Below are positions 30,312 through 41,494 of a DNA stretch of 64,000 nucleotides, piece by piece; position 1 is the first letter of the stretch, and every line of letters begins with the position of its first letter. The notes below the pieces were generated by a model. It ran no database searches and was not told the DNA's origin. It saw only the letters and a program-made list of their open reading frames with translations. The position numbers and the translations under genes were made by a program. Source of the stretch: Simmondsia chinensis (lineage: Eukaryota > Streptophyta > Magnoliopsida > Caryophyllales > Simmondsiaceae); the NCBI GenBank assembly GCA_018398585.1, contig JAGTTD010000001.1, positions 5,334,501 through 5,398,500 of the forward strand, read 5' to 3'.

Positions 30312-31136
30312 TTTGAAGTGATCTACCACATTCGCCTCTCCAGAAGGGCGTCATCATGCTGATAAGGGCCCTACTTATTAACATAAAAAAGATACAAAGA
30401 GAATAAATAAATAACCCAAAAGTGTTTTTACTATTTTTTTTATAAATATCGAAATATTAAAATATAAGTAGTGCAGACCAAGGAGAATTAACAGCATTGG
30501 ACAACACCCCTGACGTGTCACAGCTCCACCTTTTTTTTTTTTAAATAAAGAAAAAAAGAGAAAGACAGATCCCACTTCTGTGGTTAGCAAACCCATACAG
30601 GGGTATTATAGGAATTTCACTTAATGCTATGTACAGAATGTATTTAATTTACTGTTTATAATACACATTAAGTATTATTAAATCATTTAAAATATTTTTT
30701 AAAATGTAATTTATTAACTTTTATGATAATATTATATAATCATATTATATAGTATTTTTCCTATTTCAAAGGGGAAGGCTCCGACGAATCCACGTTGTAG
30801 GAGGCCTAGCTGTGAGTGGATCTCATAGCCTATTACTGTTAAATATATTAAATATAAAATATTAAAATTAATTTTTATTTATACTCACACATATCGAATT
30901 GACACAATATAAACTAAACTAATAAAATTAAAAATAAATATAACTATATTAATACAAGAAAATAAAGTATGGTGATGTATAGTATAAATAACCTAAAAAA
31001 TAAATATATAAAACAAAGAATTATTTTATATTAAAAAAAATTATAATTTGGTGATCAAATAATCTCATTGTTAAACAGAACTCATAAGAAAAAAAGCCTG
31101 ATTCTTACCATACTTTATCCATGCTAGTTTTATTGT
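30312..31136. other. No gene recognised; AT-rich DNA
   Basis: Mostly AT runs. A fragment at about 30,300-30,380 and tracts of t (30,530-30,541) are the only notable structure. Confidence 0.5.
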
Positions 31137-31310
31137 GCAGCTTTACCCCTGCAGGGTGTAACCTTGTCGAGAGGCTATTTCTAAAGACCTCAACTTTATA
31201 GGGTTGGCAGCACGAGGACTTCTCAGGAGGTCACCCATCCTATAACTACTCTCGTCCAAACACACTTAACTTCAGAGTTCTAATGGAATCTAGCGTATTA
31301 GTGCCTAGTA
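31137..31310 (-). mobile_element. 5S rRNA-headed SINE, 3' truncated, minus strand
   Basis: On the minus strand it reads TAGGCACTAATACGCTAGAT, CCATTAGAACTCTGAAGTTA, AGTGTGTTTGGACGAGAGTA and GGATGGGTGACCTCCTGAGA. It keeps more of the 5S 5' region (GCACTAATA) than the other copies. The body follows (CTTTAGAAATAGCCTCTCG, CAAGGTTACACCCTGCAGGG), and it stops at AAGCTGCACA, before the rest of the tail. Old copy. Confidence 0.82.
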
Positions 31311-31815
31311 ATTAAATCCTTCACATTAGTAAAAACAATACCCACAATAACAGTAATGTTTATTCATATTTTTTAGTTTTTACTAAATTATAAATTAATT
31401 CTAAAATGTTTCTCTTTAAATTTTAATTTTTACTCAAATCTAAAAAAATAAAGAAAAGTATATTTAAAATAAGCATTTAACTTAAAAAACCAAAAATTAT
31501 AAAAGGGAAAATGATACAAACTGAAAATTATTATTGTTAAGATAAAAACTATTATTATCAGAGTAATAATATAACTCATAAAAAATAACAGCCACAAACT
31601 TATTTTGAAAATAACAATTTTACTTTTTTAATAACAATTTTGTCTTTACCATATTGATTAATATTTTTTTGAACATTATATTGAGTAATGTTATTGCAGG
31701 TTTAAGGCCGTAATTTTTAAAATAATTTTATAACTTTTATTTTTTGTAAGTTATATCTTTATAAAATTTTATAATAATAATTTATAATTTATGCTATTGC
31801 AATAAGAGCTCTCCC
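31311..31815. other. No gene recognised; AT-rich DNA upstream of the host gene
   Basis: AT-rich DNA containing many homopolymer runs. It would include the distal promoter of the gene at 32123-33317, but I can support no specific element beyond the TATA box. Confidence 0.5.
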
Positions 31816-31816
31816 A

Positions 31817-31824
31817 TATAAATA
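31817..31824 (+). promoter_or_regulatory. Candidate TATA box of the AT-hook gene
   Basis: tataaata about 300 bp upstream of the start codon, in an otherwise weak AT context. Downstream lie a 26-base C run, CT-rich leader sequence and a GA microsatellite, a common arrangement in plant 5' untranslated regions. Transcription would start near 31,850. Confidence 0.5.
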
Positions 31825-31907
31825 AGTCTACGAATAAATGGAGGAGGGGGGGATGGAGTATGGGCGGCCGCAGATTACATACGAAGGGCTAAGACACCAA
31901 ACAACCT

Positions 31908-31933
31908 CCCCCCCCCCCCCCCCCCCCCCCCCC
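31908..31933. repeat. Poly-C tract, 26 bases, in the presumed 5' leader
   Basis: Uninterrupted run of 26 C followed by tcccctc. If real, the transcript would carry a long C tract in its leader. Confidence 0.95.
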
Positions 31934-32077
31934 TCCCCTCTTCAAAACCCCCTCTCTCTCTCCTCCTTGTCTTCTTCTCTCAGATCTCTACACCTTCTCT
32001 CCAACCCAAAATCACAAACAACAACAAGATCAAGTAGAAGAACACTAGCTCCTTCTTCACTGCATTTTCTCCATCTG

Positions 32078-32080
<3 letters not shown>

Positions 32081-32120
<40 letters not shown>
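32081..32120 (+). repeat. (GA)n microsatellite directly before the start codon
   Basis: About 20 GA units, ending two bases before the ATG at 32123. GA/CT repeats near plant start sites often bind BBR/BPC factors; any regulatory role here is inference. The spurious reading frame through it gives an Arg-Glu repeat. Confidence 0.9.
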
Positions 32121-32122
<2 letters not shown>

Positions 32123-33317
32123 ATGAGGATAAGGAAGAACGCGAAGCTATTTGGAGGAGTGGAGATGGAGTTATCTGAAGGTTCCAGAACTCCATTAGAG
32201 GTCCACCACTGCCAGCTCAACCGTTCCCCTTGGGATCTTCCTGTACAATCCTTCTCTCTTTCTCTCTCTCTCTTCTCGTTTTATTTGTTTGTCTGCATTT
32301 CTTCTAGGGTTTTGCTTTCTAGGGTTTTCTAAGCACTGTTAAATCCGACGTCGTTTTAGTGTGTTTAGCTACTTATCTCTCTCGATTTTGCAATGGGTTG
32401 TGGGTTGCTTTGTGTTGTTGCCTCTACATTTTTGGAGTGTTATCGTTTCTGTTGGTACGACGTCGTATGGGGGTGTGTTGTGCAGGGGGATGGCGACGAT
32501 TGCTTTGCTGTTAATGGAAGCTTTGGTGACTCTATTGGCACTACTCACAGGTATGCTTTCATTCTTATTGCTTTAATTTTTCTGCATTCTCGAGTATTAG
32601 GGTTTTGATTTTCAACCCCTGAAAATTATCGTCATTTTGAATTAAATTCCTCTCTAATTCGGAGTAGATCCAGCTGTAAAATTCACTGGGATTTTATGTC
32701 TGACCCCGATAGTTGAAATATATCAAATAAGCATTGGTATTATGTGACGTAACTCACTGTATGGTTTTGTGTTACTCTCTTCTCTCTTGTAACTTCCATA
32801 CAACATTTTTACTAGACTTATATATTGAGTCTATAGCAGCTTCCCTAGCGCTGAATTGATGGACGTATCCTTCGATTATGGGTCAAAGCTGGAGAGGCAG
32901 ACGGAGGAGGAAACGGAGTACATTGGCGGCCAGACTGGGTCCCACTGCCGACTGGAAGCAAAAAGCGAGCATAGTACGGCACTGTATGACCACATCAACA
33001 CTCACCCACATTCCCCGGCGGCCCCCACCACCCAGCCTAGGCGTCGTCGGGGCCGACCAAGGAAGAACCCGGCCACAACAGTGGGCCCGAACGATTTCTA
33101 TTATTACTCGGGGTTCGGGCCGCGACGATGGAGCCGGGCTGTCTCAGCATCGGAGGTGTTACTTGCGGAGGGTTACACCAATAAGATAGCGGCGGGTGAG
33201 GAAGTGGGTTCGGATTACATTGACGATGATGACAAGGAGGAGAGAGAGAAGGTAGGACGGCGCCAACGCCGTGGGAGGAAGCCCATCAAGGCTAGGTCTT
33301 TGAAATCTCTTATGTGA
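32123..33317 (+). CDS. AT-hook plant nuclear protein with degenerate WRC-type zinc region (three exons)
   Basis: Proposed exons 32123-32242, 32486-32550 and 32840-33317, all with GT/AG junctions and matching phases; they sum to 663 nt (220 residues). Exon 1 begins MRIRKNAKLF and includes CQLNRSPWDLP. Exon 2 gives GDGDDCFAVNGSFGDSIG. Exon 3 starts SFPSAELMDVSFDYG and contains an AT-hook (RRRRGRPRKNP), then DFYYYSGFGPRRW and the C-terminal RRGRKPIKARSLKSLM. I recognise this layout from an uncharacterised plant protein family. Family members usually carry a C-x10-C-x2-H zinc motif (like CRREAKEGHSLCDHH); here it reads CRLEAKSEHSTALYDHI, with the second cysteine gone. It is probably a nuclear DNA-binding protein. 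The start was chosen for the conserved MRIRK opening, although a longer frame exists upstream. Confidence 0.8.
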
Positions 33318-33343
33318 TACTTAGAGATACCAGATTGGCGGCG

Positions 33344-33349
33344 AATAAA
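33344..33349 (+). promoter_or_regulatory. Candidate polyadenylation signal
   Basis: aataaa 27 bases after the stop codon, followed by long a and t runs. It is close to the stop, so a later signal may be used instead. Confidence 0.35.
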
Positions 33350-34351
33350 AGAAAAGAAAAAAAAAAAAAAACAAATTGCAGAAAACATGGAGGTATGTTT
33401 TTTTTTTTTTTTTTTTTTAAATTTTTTGTTAAGGTTTGTGCTTTTAGAATATTTATATTGTTATTATGGAAAATTATGGTGCTTTTTTCATTATATATTT
33501 TTGAATTTAGTAAAGAGATTTATAAATCTTTTTCAAAGAACATCATATTTAAAAAAGAATGGTTGATATATATTATGAACTCAACACGTATTTTGAACAG
33601 ACAGAAATTTTAATTATTAGGCTAAATTGTGGGATCTCTTTATTTTAACTATTAGATATGTAGTTATACAATAAAATAATTAAAATACATAAATGTAGCT
33701 GTATTTTATTAATTTCTAATATATGTTATTTATATATGTGTTTTGTATATTCATGCTCTTGCATAGGTGCTTGTTGCCGCGGGTGAGAATAGCGTGGCCC
33801 TTAGGAAATAGTTTGTTTTTTATTTATTTATTTATTTTTTTTGTGGGCGGAGAAAAGATAGAGTGTGGCGTGGTGGTGGATTGTGGAGTCAAATTAAAAA
33901 GTGGGACAAAGTCATGTTGGTAAATTGACTATGCCTGTTCCATGCCCCACCGCAATGTACAAGTGACGGCGTTGTTACAACTTGCAACCACTTTTTGTTC
34001 ATTTTTCTTTGTTGGTGTTGTTATTATCAGAATAATAAGACTTATATAATTATTAATATCAGAATAATAATAAAGTTTAGAGTCTTTATATTGCACTAAC
34101 CATAACAAAAATGATCTGACAATAATATTAAAATTTATATACTCGTGTGTCTATGTACACACACACATGGGTACATTAAAGAGACTCAAGGTGGGTAGCC
34201 TTGGGTTACGCGATTGGGGTGCTTCGAACTTAAGCTTTTGTGGCTAAGTTATTATGGATTACTCATACATAGTGGGACTAACTTTGGGTGAAGTGGATCC
34301 ATGAGTACTACATTAAGGGACACACGAGCGAGGAGATGTAGCTTGGAGTTC
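33350..34351. other. No gene recognised; AT-rich DNA downstream of the host gene
   Basis: Long t-runs (33399-33418), AT-rich frames without domains, and an alternating gt/ca patch near 34,145. The stretch 34,180-34,350 resembles plant LTR/retroelement DNA but I cannot place it. Confidence 0.45.
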
Positions 34352-34758
34352 TGATGTAGCAAGAGGGTTAGAGAACGGGCGAGTAGGGATGTATCTACGC
34401 AAAGAGTGTACCTTCTAGAAGGAGAGCTTGATGAAGATTAGTTTTGAAGATTAGGTTCACGTTAGAAATATGATTATGTTTAGATAAAGATGTATTTTTT
34501 ATTTTATTTATTTATTTTTTAAAAATTTTTAGCCTTTAAGCATAGCTATGAAAACTTCTCCATATAAAGAGGATGGTTGATAAGGGTTATTGATTCAATT
34601 TCTAGATTTCAAATATTTATTTGTTCTTTCTTGTTTTCGAGTTGTGAGAATTAAGATTAGAAATTTCCCTTTGTTCCTTAGTGCCTTTAGCAGTAGAAAT
34701 TTAAAGAAAGACCGTTGGATCCTTCCGTTCCCAATTGATTGTCTTTTTTGGTGTTGCA
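34352..34758 (+). repeat. 5' LTR of the short non-autonomous element
   Basis: It has a TATA-like catataaagagg at about 34,560 and ends ggtgttgca before the primer-binding site. It differs from its partner mainly in the first 60 bases. Confidence 0.78.
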
Positions 34759-35666
34759 TTGTTTGGTATCAAAGCTTAGAATGTTTCTTGTGATGGCCCG
34801 TGGGAGATAGAGATACGCCGCTGTTGGAGACGTGTATGAGAGCGACCTTCAATGCTAGATCGATTGGTGGTTCAAAGAGATGGAAGCAAGATTCTAGTGA
34901 ATCAAGTGGAGGATGGAGCAAGCGGTTATCGGGCTTCTTCATCTATCTTGAACTCGTGCTTGATGTGAGAGTTACAAGACATGCACAGAGAAAAGCTTTG
35001 ACAACCACCACCGTCGATTGTCCTCCACGACCGCATCACCACCACCATCATCATTAAAACCAGCGAGTCATCACTTTACCACCTCCTCAACCCGAGTACC
35101 ACCATCACCACATCCTCTTTTAGCCTCACAAAACACCACATACCACCACGTGCTACCATGTTTCACCACCATGACACTGCCCACACCATACCAATTTTTC
35201 TTGCCACCCACCAATCCCAACCAACTATTCACCACATACGAGGAAACTTTTCTTGATTTTTCTTCTCCACCAATTTTTGATGAGCCCATATATAATCTGA
35301 TCATTTATGATGAGAAGAAAATTGAGGAGGCTGAGCTCCTAGATCCCATTCCACCACCACCGATGACCCCACTTTTATCCATCCACATACACTAATTTTG
35401 CCTATTATCTGTAAGTCACACCCAATTTGATCTCAACCATTATCATTAGCTTCATAAAAAAATTCATCTATTCATCCACCGCCATTAGCTTCACCAAACA
35501 TTTCATTCACCCAATCATCATCGCCAGCACGAATGACTAAAACCCTATGTTGGAAAACTTTAACACGATCTAAATTGGGACCCTTTGACTTTTCTCGAGG
35601 CCATCTTCATCCTCCAATAAGAGTAATGGGTCAAATTTGAGGGTGAATTCTCTCTAGGCTGAGGGA

Positions 35667-36099
35667 TGATGCAGCCCATATCTTGGCGGGTCGAAGAGGA
35701 GACCTGTATCTTGGCGGGTTGGAGAATGGGTGAGTAGGGAAGTGTCCATGCAAGAAGTTTACCTTCTAGAAGAGAGCTTGATGAAGATTAGATTTGAAGA
35801 TTAGGTTCACCTTAGAGATATGATTATGTTTAGATAAAGAAGTAATTTTTTTTGTTTTATTTATTTTTTAGTCTCTAAGCTTAGTTAGGAAAGCTTCTAT
35901 ATATAAAGAGGATGGCTAATTTGGGTTATTGATTCAATTTCTAGATTTCAATTATATTTATTTGTTCTTTCTTGTTCTTGGGTTGTGAGAATTAAAATTA
36001 GAATTTCCCTTTTATTTTTTATTAGATTTAGCAATATAAATTTAAAGGAAGACTGTTAAATCCTTCCGTTCCCAATCGATTGTAATTTTTGGCACTGCA
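35667..36099 (+). repeat. 3' LTR of the short non-autonomous element
   Basis: It starts tgatgcagcccatatcttgg and contains an internal near-duplicate (tatcttggcgggt, twice) missing from the 5' LTR. It ends ggcactgca. Confidence 0.78.
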
Positions 36100-36129
36100 T
36101 TAGGTCCCAAAGGGACTCCGAAAACATGA

Positions 36130-38800
36130 AAATTGGCCGGTGGAGTTATTTATATGGGTGGATGTGTGACGGGACCCTTGTGACTTAGGTTGATGGTGGG
36201 ATGAGCTTCCACACTGAGAAAGTTGTGTAGGAACATATTAGCATCAAGCAATCGGATCATCCAAGTTAGAATTAAAGCAAGGGTAAAAACAAGCCATACT
36301 GTAGTAGGCTTGATGACAAGATGAGAGGTCTCATTATAGTTAATACTGCATGATCTCGAGCAAGAAGGAGAACCTTGTAGCACTTAACCGAGACACTAGG
36401 CTTGTACTTGACCTTGGATTTCCACACTTTACTACAAGGGTTTTTGATAGGTTATAGGGGATAAGATCCTACGTGTGTTTCTAAAGTACCTACGTGTGTT
36501 TCTAAAGTAAGGCATCAAACTCATTGATCATTAGTTCTCTCCACTTCGGATCCTTAGCCTAAAGGAAAAGCAAAGACAGAAGCAGATACCAACATTTAGA
36601 TATGGTGACTTTAGAATGTGTGATCTCAGGTTGAATGTTTTGAGCCTATAGAGGGGCCCAAGGGAGACGTACTAGAGGAAAAATCCAAACTAAACGATGA
36701 TATCTATGTTGTGGCTATCTTGAGAGGAGATGCGGTTAGCCAATCACCTTCGTCCGTGTGAGGGCACACTGGAGACGTAGAGAATGAAAAACTAGACACC
36801 AGAACAAGAGATCCAAAGGGACACAACAAAATCAAGGTGGGAGGTGCTTCGGTGAAGAGGTGGAAGGGTATGACTAAGTAGGGATAGGCGCAGTGGCCGC
36901 GCTAGCCATTTACCGATCGTGGGCATGAGGGAACATGAGATCGGGGCTATTTAAGGTAGAGGGAGGATGATCAGGAATTGGATCTACTATTGGCCTAACA
37001 GCAACAGGAGCTGCGACACAGGTTACTTCATGAGTTACGGCATGTGCTTCAATTATCGGCACAACAACTGCTGAAGCAGATACCGATGGGTCTAGGGCTA
37101 TTGCTACTAGCAGAGGTGGAAACTTCATAAAGGACGGAGGATGCGGTGAGGATTACTAACACATGATAGAGAAAGGAGTGTTCGACAAAAGTTAGGTGAC
37201 AGTCTGTGCAGACACGACTCGAACAAGGCTCAAAATATTCATGCCTTTTGTAGTGTTGAGTATACATGAGAAGAAATCAAGTGATGGACCTAAGGGCTAG
37301 CTTGTTGGGATGCAATCGACATGAGGTTTTGGGTAACACTCACTGCCACAAACAGACGAAAAAATAAATTTAGGTACTTGGCAATAAAGTAGCTCAAAGG
37401 GGCTATGACAGCCTAGGACACTAGTAGTAATATGATCCATAGTGATGTGACAATTAGAATGGCATCAACCAAAATTCATTGGGCATATTGGACTCAAGTA
37501 GCATTGTATGGGGCACTTCCAAGTTATGTCGATGCTTATGCTCTATAGTACCGTTTTATAGCGGAATGTGTGGGGCACAATATTCATTAGTGAATTCCTA
37601 ATGTCTCACAAAAACTTTGAAAGTTTAAGTTGCATACTCTTAGCCTCCATTGCTTTGGAAGATCTTTATTTCAAAGTAAAACTATAGCTCATCCAAAGCT
37701 TTAAGGTTTTGAAAGGATCAAAGGCATTATAATTAAAGTGAAGGGGATAGAGCCATGCAAAAACAAGCAAGATCATTGACGAAGCAATGTTCTAACGAAA
37801 GCTGAAACATGAATCAAATGGAGATTGCCAAAGATTAATATGTATAAAAATTAAGGGTTTCATGTTACAATGCTTAGCCAGAGAATAAGGAAGGCAGTTA
37901 GACTTTCCTAAGTGACGTGGGCAACACGAAATAGTAGAACTAGGGCTAGACACTGGGACCTCATAACTATGTGATAAAGAAAGAAGACAAGTACCAAAAT
38001 GACCAAGATGTCAATGCTGGGCGTAAGGAGCGACACGTGTAAGAAGGGTCAAGGGTGAAGTTGAACAGGGGTCAGGGAATTGATAGAGATCACCATGATT
38101 AGGTTGACGAAGTATGCTTCTCCTTGTAGTATTGTCCAGTACTGATAACATGGAAGCGTCAAAGTGAGTACTGCTATTATTGTCACAACACAACTATTTA
38201 ATAGAAAGTAAATTATGTTTGAGGTGAGGAACATAATAAAACATTATTTAAAACTAAAGGACGAAAGTGGTAGGTAAAGTAGATGACTCGGCATGTTTTA
38301 TGGGAAGAAGCAATACCATCACCTAAGGTAATTTTTGTGTCCCTGGTGTCTTTTGTGCACTAACACTAGAGATAAGAGTACCATTAGCTATTAGTGAGGT
38401 CACAAATGGACATGAAAGCTATAGATTGAGACAGTTGACCCTTGTAGGATTGTTCAAACCAATTTGAACAATCACGGGCCTAATGACCTAGATTTTGGCA
38501 TATTTGGAAAAGAAGGGAACATGAGGGAGTCCAAAAATACCTAGATTGAGATTTGATGAGTTACTAGTAAACTGTACCATGTTAGGATGTGGCAGGTGGA
38601 TCTGATATCAGAGGTGTCAGCGCTTGTAACTGGATAGGCTACTGTGGCACTAACTTAGCCGAATGGTCCACAAAAAAGGTTGTACCCCCTCCAGCAACTA
38701 CCTACATGGTTTGCCAGCCTAAGGCCCTAGTTTGTGTTGTCCTTTAGATTGGTGAAAGTGACTAGGATCGTGTGGTTGTTAATTGTTGACAACTCTTGAA
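36130..38800 (-). pseudogene. Decayed Ty1/copia gag-pol remnant (RE-type)
   Basis: Minus strand, in protein order. A damaged gag zinc knuckle (ICQNLGH then DC) lies near 38,500. The protease/pre-integrase region at about 38,230-38,010 has NLL-like, CVVTII, then NHGDLYQFPDPCS. Integrase C-terminus lies at about 37,650-37,050 (VLGCHSPFELLYCQVP, GSECYPKPH, HKRHEYFEPCSSRVC). The RT start is at 36,480-36,150 (KPTTVWLVFTLALILTWMIR, LLDANMFLHNFLS). Dense stops and frameshifts. It is cut off within RT near the end of the short LTR element at 36,099. The LTRs of this copy are not identifiable. Confidence 0.78.
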
Positions 38801-39804
38801 ATTTAATACTTTTGTCCTCTCGGCATCAATTAGTTTAAAGAAACTCAAACATTAAATTTGGCACACTAATAATTCATGGAAGTACCAAAAGAATAATAAC
38901 AATGCGAAGTCCACAAAGAGCATACATAAAGGATCGATTCAAAGTTTTCAACAAACTTAGAACAAGACGGAAAACTAATTTTTGTTCTTTAATGGATCAT
39001 TTCACATGTAACACATATAATGTAGATCTAGAATATTACCTTGTGTTTTGAGCTTCAAAACATTGAGAGTAGTTTCAAAAATACAAGACTTCTACAGGTG
39101 AATGCACCAACAAACTAACAAATCCAATCTAACCACTTTAAGATCGTGACAATTAGAGGAGCGATGGAGACCGGCAAAGGGGGGATTGAGGTGGTGATGA
39201 ATTTCTCTCTTTAGTGGGGGCGGCTTACCTCTCTCTCAATTTTTGGTTAAGGTTTTCTCTTTCATCCTTGGGGATTTAAAAACGTGTAACAGTTAGATGT
39301 ACAATTGGATTTTGATAACATCTAACCACTTTACCCACATAATTATATTCTTATATAATCTCATAAAGATTAGTAATTTAAATCTTATTTAAATTTTCTT
39401 AAAACCATTGTTCTTAATATAATAAAGAAATACAAAATATTGTTTCAATTCCTTGAAGCACTATTATTCCCATAAGAATCTTTTTTAGATTTGAATAACA
39501 ATTAATTGAATAGTCAACACAATTGTCAATATTCCAAAATTGCCCTAGTAAGTTCATAAATCATAGTTGTATGTCATTTTTCCCTCTAGGTGAGTTTAGT
39601 AATTATTATTCCTTTTATTTCAAGTACAACTTAATTTCAACTTATTTAAAAATACAACTACATTACATTGCTTTCCTTGTATGTGCAAGATCAATAGGTT
39701 CAATGTTAAGTTGGTAATGGATATATAATTAGAATAAATTCAATTGAAGACACCAGGTAAAACTTCTTTGAACCAATTGCTCAAATGACATTACAAGTCA
39801 TGAG
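38801..39804. other. No gene recognised; possible 5' part or LTR of the copia remnant
   Basis: Past the gag remnant the minus strand has a leader-like stretch (GAGAGAGAGGTAAGCCGCCC at about 39,215-39,235) and AT-rich DNA. It could be the promoter/LTR of the copia at 36130-38800, but no second LTR copy is available for comparison. Confidence 0.35.
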
Positions 39805-39809
39805 CATCC

Positions 39810-41200
39810 TGTTTGCTTTATTTGTTTATAATGAAGTATGATATGGTAGTTATAAAAATTTAAACAAAACAAATGTGTACAAAGGACTTATCGCAATGAG
39901 GGAGTGACCCTAAATTCAGATTGCACATCTTTTGACCTCAACGACTCACTGTTTTTGTTGAAAAGGTTGTGATATTTTGGTGTATCTAGCTTCGTTTATA
40001 TTGAGTTCAGGTTATGCTTCAATTAAGAAGACTTGGTTAAATATTTTTGTGGATTTTTATATATATTAGTTGACAGAAAATTAAAGGGATATGGACCTAA
40101 CTCAAGTGGCAGTTACAATAAGGGAGTAGGGCTCATAGATTCCTTATACACTTAAAAGTTAGGAATTAGGGTGGAGACAAACTCAAGAGCTCAGTAGTCC
40201 ACTTACAAGTCCGAGTCAATCATGTTTTTAAGTCTGGTACGCTTGACTTATAATAACTTGAATGAGTTTAGGTCTGGCAAAATTAAGGTGGAGCAAGCTG
40301 TATTCAGGTCATTGGATCAGGATGAACGCAATCAAGGTTAAGCCTTAGCTGTCAAAGCCTTAATCAATGGCGCGAAACTAAGTTCATCTGACTTATTAAG
40401 CAGTGATAGTAGTATTAAGACCAACGCAATCAAGGTCAAGCCTTGGCTGTCAAAGCCTCAATTCTTAACTTATTAAAATTTGGGAACAAATTAAAACCGA
40501 GAGTTCATACCTGAAGCCCGAAAAACTGTATTATTGAAGAAGCAAGTACAACAAGATCTATGCTAAGCTAAGCTATCTTAAGTTACGCTACTCCTAGGAA
40601 AAGAGCACAAGTGTGCTATAAAGAAAATTTGAAGAAATTTTGTATTGAGTGTATGTACTACTTTGGACTCTCACAGAGTCTCTTATTTATGAAAAAACTA
40701 AGTAACAGCTGCCTCCTAATTCTGCGGCATTTTCTCTGTACATTAGGCCACTAAGCTTCTTCTTGCGCATAAATGATCAATGAATGTGCCTTTGATTTGA
40801 TGCTTAAGGGAATTCCTTGGAGCGTACATTCGCATTTTCAGCTGAAGTCCCTTCTTGAAGCCCTATGTTCTCCTGAATTAAGCTCAGCACCCAAGTATCT
40901 GAGATTGCACTTCAAGTAACTATCTGGAGCTTAGAAACCACTTGTTTTGCAGTCTTCTTGGCAGTCCCTTGAGCTTGAGCTCCCTTGAACCTTCAACCAT
41001 CTCGAGTCTCCAACAATCTCGAGTCTCGAGTGGCTGGAACCCTTCTTAGAGTGACAAGCTTCTTAGAATGCTGAGCTCAAGACGTCGCTAGCTTAGCACT
41101 TAAAGGTTTGATTCCCCTCGAGGAGGACCTCACATGATAAGCACATGGCACTTTCTCAAAATGGCGTTGTCCCAGCTCCCTTGAAATTAGGGTGTAAACA
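39810..41200 (-). repeat. 3' LTR of the Tat element (1,391 bp)
   Basis: It contains a duplicated 38-bp motif (aacgcaatcaaggt...gtcaaagcct at 40325 and 40423, period about 98 bp), also present in the other LTR at 56654 and 56753. This LTR is free of insertions. Confidence 0.88.
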
Positions 41201-41494
41201 AATGCCCCCTTTTAGCCCTTGGTAAATTCAAATTTACAAAGGTAAAAAATTTGCCTGATTTAACTCTCAGTGGCTTCAGGGAGCTCGAGAGAACTCCGTT
41301 TGTCGTTTGCTCTTTCTTCTCACGTGTCTATAAGTATGGCAGTTAGGGCTTGAAATCTTCACTTTTTTACTATGTGCTCTCTCTTTGCTGAAACCAAGCG
41401 CTTTGAAAACACTTACTCTGTGTTGCTCTTGAATCTCTAGTTCTTGATTCAATCTGCTCCATGTTTCTTTGCATTTTCCTGAAATCAATTGACA

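Larger units (their letters stand above)
34352..36099 (+). mobile_element. Short non-autonomous LTR retroelement
   Basis: Two direct repeats, 34352-34758 and 35667-36099 (both starting TGATG and ending TGCA, about 400-430 bp), share long identical phrases (gagcttgatgaagattag, ttgaagattaggttcac, ggttattgattcaatttcta). A primer-binding site (tttggtatcaaagctt, about 34,763-34,778) follows the first, so the element points right. The internal 900 bp hold only a gag-like start (AAVGDVYESDLQ in one frame) and low-complexity cac/acc-rich sequence. No target-site duplication is evident (agttc versus ttagg), so the ends may be recombined. Confidence 0.78.

Noticed and set aside
31838..32332. 164-residue ORF running through the leader of the AT-hook gene
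   Set aside because: It reads the poly-C and GA repeats as polyproline and Arg-Glu; the conserved start is the internal MRIRK, and this frame then runs into the intron.
34800..35057. Seven consecutive histidines (His-tag-like)
   Set aside because: Encoded by a natural cac/cat low-complexity stretch inside an LTR element, not a vector tag.
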